DNA of 64,000 nt. It comes from Micromonospora haikouensis. Its GTDB lineage: Bacteria > Actinomycetota > Actinomycetes > Mycobacteriales > Micromonosporaceae. Made by a program: the position numbers and the translations under genes. The stretch spans positions 62,001 to 126,000 of the forward strand of contig NZ_FMCW01000004.1 in assembly GCF_900091595.1 (NCBI RefSeq), read 5' to 3'. This document shows, piece after piece, positions 1 to 7,016 of this stretch. The first letter of the stretch is position 1, and each line of letters begins with the position of its first letter. The notes beneath the pieces were generated by a model. It was not told where the DNA came from and ran no database searches. It worked only from the letters and a program-made list of their open reading frames with translations.

Positions 1-768
1 CGGCGGCCGGTGACGCTGCGGCCCGAGGCAGACGGCCGGTACGCCTTCGACCCGGCGGCGCTGCGCGCCGCGTTCGGGCCGCGTACGCGGCTGGTCCTGC
101 TGAACTCCCCGCACAACCCGACGGGCAAGGTCTTCACCCGCGAGGAGCTGACCCTGGTCGCCGAGCTGTGCCGCGAGCACGACGCGTACGCGGTGACCGA
201 CGAGGTGTACGAGCACCTGGTCTTCGCCGACGCCGCCACGCCGCACGTGCCGCTGGCCACCCTGCCCGGCATGCGCGAGCGCACCCTGCGGATCTCGTCG
301 GCCGGCAAGACGTTCTCCTGCACGGGGTGGAAGGTGGGCTGGATCAGCGGGCCGGCGCCGCTGGTCTCGGCGGCGCTGCGGGTCAAGCAGTTCCTCACCT
401 ACGTCAACGGCGCGCCACTGCAGCCGGCGGTGGCGGTGGCGCTGGCCCTGCCGGACGCCTACTTCGCGGAGTTCGCGGCCGGGATGCAGGCCCGCCGGGA
501 CCAGTTGGTCGCCGGGCTGACCGACGCGGGCTTCGGCGTTCTCCCGCCCGAGGGGACGTACTTCGTCACGGCCGACATCGGCCCGCTCGGCGGGCGGGAC
601 GGGGTCGAGTTCTGCCGGTCGCTGCCGGCGCGGTGCGGGGTGGTGGCCGTGCCGACGCAGGTGTTCTACGACGACGCCGAGGCGGGCCGGCGGCTGGTCC
701 GGTTCGCGTTCTGCAAGCGACCGGAGGTGCTCGCGGAGGCCGTCACCCGGCTGCGCGACCTGACCTGA
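1..768 (+). CDS. PLP-dependent class I/II aminotransferase, 3' part
   Basis: The reading frame is open from the first base, so the N-terminus lies outside the window; 255 residues are visible. It contains the substrate/PLP segment NSPHNPTGKVF, the conserved aspartate/tyrosine stretch VTDEVYEHLVF, and SSAGKTFSCTGWKVGW, whose lysine (codon 307-309) should form the Schiff base with pyridoxal phosphate. The pattern fits the aspartate aminotransferase fold type I subgroup with kynurenine/glutamine transaminases and DapC-type succinyldiaminopimelate aminotransferases. Substrate cannot be decided from this part. It converges on glmM, with a palindromic repeat between them. Confidence 0.9.
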   Translation, partial: RRPVTLRPEADGRYAFDPAALRAAFGPRTRLVLLNSPHNPTGKVFTREELTLVAELCREHDAYAVTDEVYEHLVFADAATPHVPLATLPGMRERTLRISSAGKTFSCTGWKVGWISGPAPLVSAALRVKQFLTYVNGAPLQPAVAVALALPDAYFAEFAAGMQARRDQLVAGLTDAGFGVLPPEGTYFVTADIGPLGGRDGVEFCRSLPARCGVVAVPTQVFYDDAEAGRRLVRFAFCKRPEVLAEAVTRLRDLT

Positions 769-838
769 CCCGGGCTCCCTGCCCCGCTCGCACCCGAACC
801 CGCCACCACGACGCCGGCGTTCCCGCCGGGCGGGTGTG

Positions 839-889
839 AGAAGGGGCCCCTTCTATGCAGAAAGCGTTAACAAGGGGCCCTTCCTTACC
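839..889. repeat. Palindromic repeat family A, copy 1
   Basis: About 50 bp made of two GC-rich arms (AAGGGGCCCCTT and AAGGGGCCCTTCCTT) around a core reading CTATGCAGAAAGCGTTAACA. The same core occurs in inverted orientation at 35056-35108, and a variant at 43758-43810. It ends one base before the glmM stop codon. No protein gene is associated, so it is probably a non-autonomous repeat or REP-like element. Confidence 0.85.
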
Positions 890-890
890 C

Positions 891-2246
891 CTACTGGGCG
901 GGGCTGGCGGCGCGGACCTGCTCGGCGATGCGCTCGGCGACCTCGCGGGCGGCCTGCTCGGTGGCCGCCTCGACCATCACTCGGACGAGGGGCTCGGTGC
1001 CCGAGGGGCGCAGCAGCACCCGGCCGGTCTCGCCCAGTTCCGCCTCGGCCCGCTCGACCTCGGCCCGGACGGCCGGCGCGGCGGCGCCCACCGAGCGGTC
1101 CCCGACCGGCACGTTGATCAGCACCTGGGGCAGCTTGGTCACCACGGCGGCCAGGTCGGCGAGGGTGCGGCCGGTGGCGGCCATCCGGGCCATCAGGTGC
1201 AGCCCGGTGAGCACCCCGTCGCCGGTGGTCGCGTAGGCCGGCATGACGATGTGCCCGCTCTGCTCGCCGCCGAGGGCGAGGCCGGAGCCGCGCAGCTCCT
1301 CCAGGACGTACCGGTCGCCGACCTTCGTCTCGATCAGCCGGATGCCCTGCGCGGACATGGCCAGCCGCAGGCCGAGGTTGCTCATCACGGTGGCGACGAG
1401 CGTGTCGTCGGTGAGCGCGCCGGCCTCCCGCATGGCCACGGCGAGGATCGCCATCACCTGGTCGCCGTCGACCTCGACCCCGTCGGCGGTGACCGCCACG
1501 CACCGGTCGGCGTCGCCGTCGTGGGCGATGCCCAGGTGCGCCCCGTGCTCGACCACGGCCTCGCGCAGCGCGTCGATGTGGTTGGAGCCGCAGTCGTCGT
1601 TGATGTTGAGGCCGTCCGGCTCGGCGTGGATGGCGACGACCTCGGCCCCCGCCTCCCGGTACGCCACCGGCGCGACCTCGGCCGCCGCGCCGTTGGCGCA
1701 GTCGACCACGACCTTGATGCCGTCGAGGCGGTGCGGCACGGTGCCGACGAGGTGCTGCACGTAGTGGTCCGCGCCGTCGAGCAGGTCGTGCACGCGCCCC
1801 ACCCCGGCGCCGGTCGGCCGGTCCCACGCGGTGACGGCGTTCGCCTCGACGGCCGCCTCGATCCGGGTCTCGATCTCGTCGGGCAGCTTGTGGCCGCCGG
1901 CCGCGAAGAGCTTGATCCCGTTGTCGGGCATGGGGTTGTGCGAGGCGGAGAGCATCACGCCCAGGTCGGCCTTGGCCTCGGCGGTGAGGAACGCCACGGC
2001 GGGGGTGGGCAGCACGCCGACGCGCACGACGTTGGCGCCCGCGCTGGTGAGGCCGGCGACCACGGCGGCCTCCAGCATCTCGCCGCTGGCCCGGGTGTCC
2101 CGGCCGACCACGGCCAGCGGCGGATGGCTGCGGTCCGTCTCGGCCAGTGTGTGGGCGGCGGCCACCGCCACCGCGAGCGCGAGCTCCGGGGTGAGATCCG
2201 CGTTCGCGCGCCCGCGTACGCCGTCCGTGCCGAACAACCGGCCCAT
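891..2246 (-). CDS. glmM: Phosphoglucosamine mutase
   Basis: Interconverts glucosamine-6-phosphate and glucosamine-1-phosphate on the way to UDP-GlcNAc for peptidoglycan. The 451 residues start [14 protein letters not shown], typical of GlmM. The phosphoserine loop [10 protein letters not shown] puts the catalytic serine at about residue 54, the metal loop is DGDADRC, and the C-terminal phosphate-binding loop is [11 protein letters not shown]. The ATG at 2246 is preceded by GGAGG; a longer upstream frame lacks family similarity. It lies downstream of rpsI, separated by a strong hairpin, so it may have its own promoter. Confidence 0.96.
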   Translation of the reverse strand: MGRLFGTDGVRGRANADLTPELALAVAVAAAHTLAETDRSHPPLAVVGRDTRASGEMLEAAVVAGLTSAGANVVRVGVLPTPAVAFLTAEAKADLGVMLSASHNPMPDNGIKLFAAGGHKLPDEIETRIEAAVEANAVTAWDRPTGAGVGRVHDLLDGADHYVQHLVGTVPHRLDGIKVVVDCANGAAAEVAPVAYREAGAEVVAIHAEPDGLNINDDCGSNHIDALREAVVEHGAHLGIAHDGDADRCVAVTADGVEVDGDQVMAILAVAMREAGALTDDTLVATVMSNLGLRLAMSAQGIRLIETKVGDRYVLEELRGSGLALGGEQSGHIVMPAYATTGDGVLTGLHLMARMAATGRTLADLAAVVTKLPQVLINVPVGDRSVGAAAPAVRAEVERAEAELGETGRVLLRPSGTEPLVRVMVEAATEQAAREVAERIAEQVRAASPAQ

Positions 2247-2284
2247 ACCCGCCAACCTCCGATGAAATGGTGCAAGAGAGAAAG

Positions 2285-2335
2285 CGAAACGGCCGGGCCA
2301 CCTCCCGGCGAGGAGAGGTGGACCCGGCCGTTTCG
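2285..2335 (-). terminator. Strong hairpin after rpsI
   Basis: Long inverted repeat, with arms CGAAACGGCCGGG and CCCGGCCGTTTCG plus an inner CCACCTC/GAGGTGG stem, between the rpsI stop and the glmM start. Its position fits a transcription terminator for rplM-rpsI. The intrinsic U tract is weak, as usual in actinobacteria. Confidence 0.75.
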
Positions 2336-2361
2336 TCAGAAGTACAACGTGCCGCTGTTGG

Positions 2362-2826
2362 TCAGCGCTTCGAGTACTGGGGAGCCTTACGGGCCTTCTT
2401 GAGGCCGTACTTCTTGCTCTCCTTGACCCGGGCGTCACGGGTCAGGAAGCCGGCCTTCTTCAGGGCCGGGCGGTCGTCGGGCTCGCTGACGATCAGCGCC
2501 CGCGCGATCGCGAGCCGCAGCGCACCGGCCTGGCCGGTGGTGCCGCCGCCCCGCAGGTTGGCGATGACGTCGAAGGCCTCGGGCTTCTCGGCGGTCACCA
2601 GCGGGTCCTTGATGAGCTGCTGGTGCACCTTGCTCGGGAAGTAGGCCTCGAGGTCGCGGCCGTTGCAGGTGATCTTGCCGCTGCCGGGGACGATGCGCAC
2701 CCGGACGATGGCCTCCTTGCGGCGGCCAACGGTCTGGATCGGGCGGTCGCCGCGGGGCGCGCGGACGACGGGCGCCGGCGCCTCGGTGGCCTCGGGGGCA
2801 ACCTCGGTCTCGGTGATGTCGGTCAT
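2362..2826 (-). CDS. rpsI: 30S ribosomal protein S9
   Basis: S9 family protein of the small-subunit head, with the C-terminal tail [12 protein letters not shown] that reaches the P-site tRNA. The 154 residues include an acidic/alanine-rich N-terminal extension (about residues 1-25) before the conserved [25 protein letters not shown]. The ATG at 2826 follows a GAAGGAAA Shine-Dalgarno sequence; an earlier in-frame ATG at 2850 overlaps the rplM end and is less likely. Cotranscribed with rplM, 20 nt upstream. Confidence 0.97.
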   Translation of the reverse strand: MTDITETEVAPEATEAPAPVVRAPRGDRPIQTVGRRKEAIVRVRIVPGSGKITCNGRDLEAYFPSKVHQQLIKDPLVTAEKPEAFDVIANLRGGGTTGQAGALRLAIARALIVSEPDDRPALKKAGFLTRDARVKESKKYGLKKARKAPQYSKR

Positions 2827-2846
2827 GCTGTTTCCTTCGCCCGCGC

Positions 2847-3290
2847 TCACTGCGCGATCTGCTTGATCTCGAACGGCGTCGGCTGCTGCGCGCCGTGCGG
2901 GTGCTCGGCACCGGCGTAGACCTTCAGCTTCTTGATGAGCTGACGGCCGAGCTTGTTGTGCGGGAGCATCCCCTTCACGGCCAGCTCGATGGCCCGCTCG
3001 GGGCGCTTGCTGAGCAGCTCCTCGTAGCCGACCTGCTTGAGGCCGCCCGGGTAACCGGAGTGGCGGTAGGCGACCTTCTGCTGGCGCTTGTTGCCGGTCA
3101 GCGCGACCTTGCCCGCGTTCACGACGACGACGAAGTCGCCCGTGTCGACGTGCGGCGCGAAAGTCGGCTTGTGCTTGCCACGCAGCAGCGTGGCGGCGTG
3201 GGTCGCGAGGCGGCCCAGCACGACATCAGAGGCGTCGATGACGTGCCACTGACGCTCGATCTCACCCGGCTTCGGGCTGTACGTACGCAC
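2847..3290 (-). CDS. rplM: 50S ribosomal protein L13
   Basis: L13, an early-assembly large-subunit protein, 147 residues from the GTG at 3290 ([19 protein letters not shown]), the usual actinobacterial start. AAGGTAG precedes it. Core motifs [21 protein letters not shown] and the ending [13 protein letters not shown] are intact. The upstream extension of the open frame is not conserved and was excluded. First gene of rplM-rpsI; truA, its common upstream neighbour, is about 44 kb away. Confidence 0.97.
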   Translation of the reverse strand: MRTYSPKPGEIERQWHVIDASDVVLGRLATHAATLLRGKHKPTFAPHVDTGDFVVVVNAGKVALTGNKRQQKVAYRHSGYPGGLKQVGYEELLSKRPERAIELAVKGMLPHNKLGRQLIKKLKVYAGAEHPHGAQQPTPFEIKQIAQ

Positions 3291-3452
3291 AGGTCTACCT
3301 TGTCTCGTCGTCGGTCTGGGGTCGCGCGCCGAGGTGACCAGGACAACCCGGCCGGACCAGCGCGCACGAACGACCAAGCGTACCTGATGCGGCACGCCTC
3401 TAGATGTCGTACAACAGCAGGCAACGATACCCGGGGCCGGGTCGGCAGGTCA

Positions 3453-3485
3453 AAACGGGGGGCCGCCCGGCGCGGCCCCCCGTTT
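3453..3485 (-). terminator. Intrinsic terminator of narK
   Basis: Perfect 14-bp arms (AAACGGGGGGCCGC and its complement) with a 5-nt loop. On the minus strand it ends in GTTTTG, 15 nt after the narK stop. It separates narK from the rplM promoter region. Confidence 0.85.
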
Positions 3486-3500
3486 CGATCATGACCAGGG

Positions 3501-4868
3501 TCACACTCCGGCGCGGGCCATCCGGGAGCCGGGCCGCACGTACGCGACCCAGGTGACCACCAGCAGCACCAGGAAGAAGCCGACGTAGAAGCGCAGCGCC
3601 GGCTGGATGCCGCCGTAGGTGGACTTGGCCCAGGCGTAGCAGATCGGGACGAGGAAGCCACCGAACGCGCCGACGGAGGAGATGATGCCCAGCGCCCCGG
3701 CCGCCTGCCGGCGCATGGACAGCATGGTCTCCGGGGAGCCGCCCAGGTCCTCCCCCTTGACCCGGAAGATCTTGGAGATCATCCGGTACGTCGACCCGTT
3801 GCCGATCCCGGTCGCCACGAACAGCAGCATGAACGCGGCGAAGAACACGCCCAGGCTGCGCTCCTGCACCGACCAGAGCGCGCCGTACGCCCCGACGGCC
3901 ATCAGCACGAAGCTGCCGATGGTGACCCGGGCCCCGCCCATGCGGTCGGCCAGCCGCCCGCCCAGCGGGCGGAAGAACGAGCCGATCCCGGCGCCGATGA
4001 ACGCCCAGCTCAGCGCGATGTCGGGCCGGCCGAACACCGAGTTGAGCAGGGTGGGGAAGGCGGCCGAGTAGCCGATGAACGAGCCGAAGGTGCCGATGTA
4101 CAGCAGCGACATGATCCAGGTGTCGGCGTGCCGCAGCGAGGACAGGACCGGCTTCACGTCCGCCTTCGCCTCGGCCAGGTTGTTCATGAACAGGTACGCG
4201 CAGACGGCCGCGGCGACGGCGAGCGGGACGTACATCAGGCCGGCCCGGGAGAGCGCGAGCCCGCCGCCCAGCACGACCACCTGGGGCACCAGGAACTGCA
4301 CGACCGCGACGCCGATGTTGCCGCCGGCGGCGTTGAGGCCCAGCGCCCAGCCCTTCTCCCGCTCCGGGTAGAAGAAGGAGATGTTGGCCATGCTGGAGGC
4401 GAAGTTGCCGCCGCCGAGGCCGGCGGTGGCGGCGATCAGCAGCAGCGGGACGTACCCGATCTCCGGGTTCTCGACCGCCCACGCCAGGCCGAGGCAGGGC
4501 AGGACCAGCAGCAGCGCGGAGACGATGGTCCAGTTGCGGCCGCCGAAGATCGGCACCGCGAAGGTGTACGGCAGCCGCAGCAGCGCGCCGACCCCGCTGG
4601 GCACGGCGGTGAGCCACAGCGCCTGGCTGGTGCTGAGCTGCCAGCCGACGTCGTCGAGCCGGACGACGACGATGCTCCAGAGCAGCCAGACCGAGAAGCC
4701 GATGTGCTCGGCGAAGATCGAGTAGACGAGGTTCCGGCGGGCGATCGACCGGCCCACGGTCCGCCAGAAGCCCTGGTCCTCGGGGTCCCAGTGCCCGATC
4801 CACCGGCCCGGCCGGCGTTGCAGGTCGATCTCACCTGTGGGTTCGGTCTCGACCACCGTGCTGGTCAT
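3501..4868 (-). CDS. narK: Nitrate/nitrite MFS transporter, NarK family
   Basis: Major facilitator protein of 455 residues with about 12 hydrophobic segments. The nitrate/nitrite porter signature is visible as GGGNFASSMANISFFYPEREKG followed by GLNAAGGNIGVA, plus the loop FFRPLGGRLADRMGGAR. It would move nitrate in and/or nitrite out across the cytoplasmic membrane. The ATG at 4868 is preceded by GGAGGAGA. It is divergent from the nitrate reductase operon about 2 kb away and most likely supplies it. A clear GlnR box like that of the reductase operon was not found upstream. Confidence 0.93.
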   Translation of the reverse strand: MTSTVVETEPTGEIDLQRRPGRWIGHWDPEDQGFWRTVGRSIARRNLVYSIFAEHIGFSVWLLWSIVVVRLDDVGWQLSTSQALWLTAVPSGVGALLRLPYTFAVPIFGGRNWTIVSALLLVLPCLGLAWAVENPEIGYVPLLLIAATAGLGGGNFASSMANISFFYPEREKGWALGLNAAGGNIGVAVVQFLVPQVVVLGGGLALSRAGLMYVPLAVAAAVCAYLFMNNLAEAKADVKPVLSSLRHADTWIMSLLYIGTFGSFIGYSAAFPTLLNSVFGRPDIALSWAFIGAGIGSFFRPLGGRLADRMGGARVTIGSFVLMAVGAYGALWSVQERSLGVFFAAFMLLFVATGIGNGSTYRMISKIFRVKGEDLGGSPETMLSMRRQAAGALGIISSVGAFGGFLVPICYAWAKSTYGGIQPALRFYVGFFLVLLVVTWVAYVRPGSRMARAGV

Positions 4869-5072
4869 CCGCTGTCTCCTCCCGGCCGGGCGCTGCGTCC
4901 ACGTCACCCGACGCCGAGGGGACGGGCGACGGGCGGTTCCGCCAGCAAGTTAGGAGGCCGGGATTACCGGAAGATTCGTCGCGGGAGTCGCCGACGCAAC
5001 AGCCGCCGCACAGGGCGGGTCGGGACAATGGTGAGATCCCGGTCAGGGCGGGGCCAGCGGCGCGGGGTGCGG

Positions 5073-5366
5073 TCAGAGCTGTTGCAGGATACGCAACGCG
5101 CGGGCGACCCGCTGCATGGTGTCCGCGTCGGCCACGTCCACGCACTCGGTGAACCACTGCTTCATGGGCGAGGAGAGCCGGTCGGGCATCACCACGTGCC
5201 CGCCCATCGGCACGGCCAGCGGCGAGTCGCGCAGCAGCGCCGCCTCGACCACCTCGGCGACCATCACGATGGGCACGTCGGTGGAGTTGTAGACGTCGGA
5301 GCTGATCACCAGCCCGAGCCGCTCCCGGGCGCCGGAGATGCGCCAGACCTCTCCCCTACGCAGCAC
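5073..5366 (-). CDS. MazF/PemK-like toxin
   Basis: 97 residues starting MLRRGEVWRISG, the usual opening of PemK/MazF endoribonucleases, followed by a beta-barrel-like pattern (LGLVISSDVYN, PIVMVAEVVE, VVMPDRLSSPMKQWF). By family knowledge it would cleave RNA; this is not shown here. The GTG start overlaps the last codons of the antitoxin gene by 11 nt, so translation is coupled. Second gene of a two-gene toxin-antitoxin operon. Confidence 0.85.
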   Translation of the reverse strand: MLRRGEVWRISGARERLGLVISSDVYNSTDVPIVMVAEVVEAALLRDSPLAVPMGGHVVMPDRLSSPMKQWFTECVDVADADTMQRVARALRILQQL

Positions 5367-5613
5367 GCGGCCGCCCGCCGAAGAGCACGTCGTCGACCAT
5401 CGCCACCTCGCGTGCGTCGGCGACGGCGGCGGTCTCCAGGTCGAGCCCGGCCCGGTTGACGGCGTCGGCGTGCGCCGTGAAGACCTCGCGCAGCGCCTTC
5501 TCCCGGGCGGCCTGGTCCATCCAGGCGGAGAGCGACAGCCCCTCGCGCTTGGCGAACCGGCGCGCCTCCTCGATCGTGTCGTCGGAGAACGAGAGTGTCA
5601 CCTTCGCAGTCAT
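5356..5613 (-). CDS. Ribbon-helix-helix antitoxin of the MazF-like toxin
   Basis: 85 residues. The N-terminus MTAKVTLSFSDDTIEEARRFAKREGLSLSAWM matches the ribbon-helix-helix/CopG-like fold used by MazE-type antitoxins; the C-terminal half would bind and block the toxin. It precedes and overlaps the toxin, the classic order. The ATG at 5613 was chosen because upstream sequence is unlike protein. Such antitoxins usually repress their own promoter, which should lie in 5614-5796, shared with the divergent HTH gene. Confidence 0.85.
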   Translation of the reverse strand: MTAKVTLSFSDDTIEEARRFAKREGLSLSAWMDQAAREKALREVFTAHADAVNRAGLDLETAAVADAREVAMVDDVLFGGRPRAA

Positions 5614-5796
5614 GCCGCCCAGCCTACTCCCGGTATGACCGCAGGTCATCCCCTGCACCCGCGCTACCGAAGGGGGCTCGAGGCCAAATGCAATATTCGC
5701 AATCCCTTGCGGTTGCTTCAGATACGGGCGACCATGACTCCGGGTGGGGGTTGTCCACATCGCTGGCCAACCCACGAGGAAACAGGGGGATCGGCC
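5614..5796. promoter_or_regulatory. Divergent intergenic region between two TA modules
   Basis: 183 bp between the RHH antitoxin (minus) and the HTH gene (plus), more AT-rich than its surroundings. It contains TGCAATATTCGCA (5689-5701), an imperfect palindrome, followed by GCAA/TTGC inverted repeats. It must hold promoters for both modules; operator identity is a guess. Confidence 0.4.
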
Positions 5797-6255
5797 ATGA
5801 GCGTCACCGCCACGACGTCCGTCCTGCCCACCGAGGGCCCCGAGCGGCAGCGGGTGGCCGAGATCGACGACTTCCTCCGCCGCCACCCACGCCACCACGG
5901 CGACGGCCCGGCGCGACTCGTCTCGGCCGACGGCGAGGAGGTGCGGGTTCCCGCCCAACTGTTCGACCTGCTGCGCGAGATTGCCGCCATGCTCGCGCGC
6001 GGCGACGGCGTGGCCGTCAACGCCATCTCCCGGGAGCTGTCGACCACCGAGGCGGCGAAGCTCCTGGGCATCTCCCGCCCCTCGCTCGTCCGCCTGCTCG
6101 ACGACGCCGCCATCCCGGCACACCGGGTCGGCAGCCACCGCCGGGTGTTCCTCCGCGACGTCCTGGACTTCAGGCAGCGCCAACTGGAGGAGCGCCGCCG
6201 GTCGTACGAGGCGCTGATGCGGGAGTCGGACACGCTCGGACTCGACGACGAGTAG
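5797..6255 (+). CDS. HTH (excisionase/MerR-like) antitoxin of a PIN toxin
   Basis: 152 residues. The helix-turn-helix is STTEAAKLLGISRPSLVRLLDD (about residues 82-103) followed by HRVGSHRRVFLRDVLDF, the winged excisionase-type arrangement. An 80-residue N-terminal part of unknown function and a charged C-terminus flank it. It directly precedes a PIN-domain gene; this pairing is known for VapC50-like toxin-antitoxin modules. The ATG at 5797 is preceded by AGGGGGA. Probably autoregulatory. Confidence 0.8.
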   Translation: MSVTATTSVLPTEGPERQRVAEIDDFLRRHPRHHGDGPARLVSADGEEVRVPAQLFDLLREIAAMLARGDGVAVNAISRELSTTEAAKLLGISRPSLVRLLDDAAIPAHRVGSHRRVFLRDVLDFRQRQLEERRRSYEALMRESDTLGLDDE

Positions 6256-6268
6256 GGCGTGCTCGATC

Positions 6269-6290
6269 GGTCACCTTCGGTAAGGTGACC
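6269..6290 (+). promoter_or_regulatory. Perfect hairpin between antitoxin and PIN toxin
   Basis: Arms GGTCACCTT and AAGGTGACC are perfectly complementary around the tetraloop CGGT. It starts 14 nt after the HTH stop and ends 22 nt before the toxin GTG, which has no clear Shine-Dalgarno sequence. It could attenuate transcription or limit toxin translation, or be an operator. Confidence 0.5.
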
Positions 6291-6312
6291 CGGTGATCCC
6301 CAGCTCCCCCTG

Positions 6313-6795
6313 GTGTTCCTGGATGCCAACGTCCTGTATTCACGGACGCTCCGCGACTGGATCTGCCTGCTGGCCCTGGAGAGCGCCTACGACCTGCGCT
6401 ACAGCGAGGACGTCCTGGCAGAGTGGATGTACCGCCTGCGCCGCAAGCGGCCCGAGCTGTCCGAGCACGCGATCGGCGGGCAGCGGCGCAAGTTCGTCGC
6501 CGCTTTCCCCAACGGCATGGTCACCGGCTGCTCCCCCGGGTCGGTGCCCTGCCCGCCCGACCCTGACGACCGCCACGTGCTCGCCGCCGCGCTCCACGGC
6601 GGCGTCGACGTGCTGGTGACGAACGACCGGCAGGGACGCGAGGCGTTCCCCCCGGAGTGCGTGCGTGATCACCTTGAGGTGCAGACCGCGGACGAGTTCC
6701 TGGACCACGTGGCGGAGGCCTCGATGGACCTGGTGTGGCGGGTCCTGGCGAGGCAGCTCGACTACTACCGGCGCACGCGGGGCACCGGTGACTAG
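6313..6795 (+). CDS. PIN-domain ribonuclease toxin, ending at an in-frame TAG
   Basis: 160 residues to a TAG at 6793-6795. The PIN acidic residues are visible: the FLDANVL aspartate at the N-terminus, the glutamate in the DVLAEWMYRL helix, and DPDDRHVLAAA then VTNDRQG. By family, a metal-dependent RNase toxin of the VapC50-like type. The best start is GTG 6313; a stop at 6286 limits anything further upstream. The frame stays protein-like after the TAG for 26 codons to a TGA at 6874-6876 (DEAELVAFLRKAGAARFAERLERLAT), which looks like the normal C-terminal helix of such proteins. So the gene is C-terminally truncated, read through, or carries a sequencing error. Confidence 0.8.
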   Translation: MFLDANVLYSRTLRDWICLLALESAYDLRYSEDVLAEWMYRLRRKRPELSEHAIGGQRRKFVAAFPNGMVTGCSPGSVPCPPDPDDRHVLAAALHGGVDVLVTNDRQGREAFPPECVRDHLEVQTADEFLDHVAEASMDLVWRVLARQLDYYRRTRGTGD

Positions 6796-6876
6796 GACGA
6801 GGCGGAACTGGTCGCCTTCCTGCGCAAGGCCGGTGCCGCCCGCTTCGCGGAGCGGCTGGAGCGCCTGGCGACCTGA
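6796..6876 (+). other. In-frame remainder of the PIN gene after the TAG
   Basis: Twenty-six codons continue the PIN frame and end at TGA 6874-6876. The peptide is amphipathic, with a leucine/glycine/FAERL pattern like VapC50-type C-termini. This supports loss of a sense codon at 6793-6795 rather than chance. Confidence 0.6.
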
Positions 6877-6954
6877 TGACATCGACCGTTACGCCAGCGA
6901 GCCTGCGCTCAGCAGGAGGTCCGGCGGGTTTCTCCTGTGCGGTGTGAGGTGCTC

Positions 6955-6992
6955 TTGACAGGACCGAAACAAACGGGACGCTGACCCGAAAC
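6955..6992 (+). promoter_or_regulatory. GlnR-like box upstream of the nitrate reductase operon
   Basis: TTGAC-n6-GAAAC-n6-GACGC-n6-GAAAC at 6955-6992. Element order and all three 6-nt spacings match the actinobacterial GlnR consensus (gTnAc-n6-GaAAc repeated). The third element deviates. It ends 24 nt before the start codon at 7017. GlnR activates nitrate and nitrite reductase genes under nitrogen limitation in streptomycetes and mycobacteria. Confidence 0.65.
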
Positions 6993-7016
6993 CGCCCGGC
7001 GGCACGCTTTGCCGAC

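Noticed and set aside
4869..5072. Possible GlnR box upstream of narK
   Set aside because: ATTAC and CTAAC occur but neither is followed at 6 nt by a GAAAC-like element; too weak to call.
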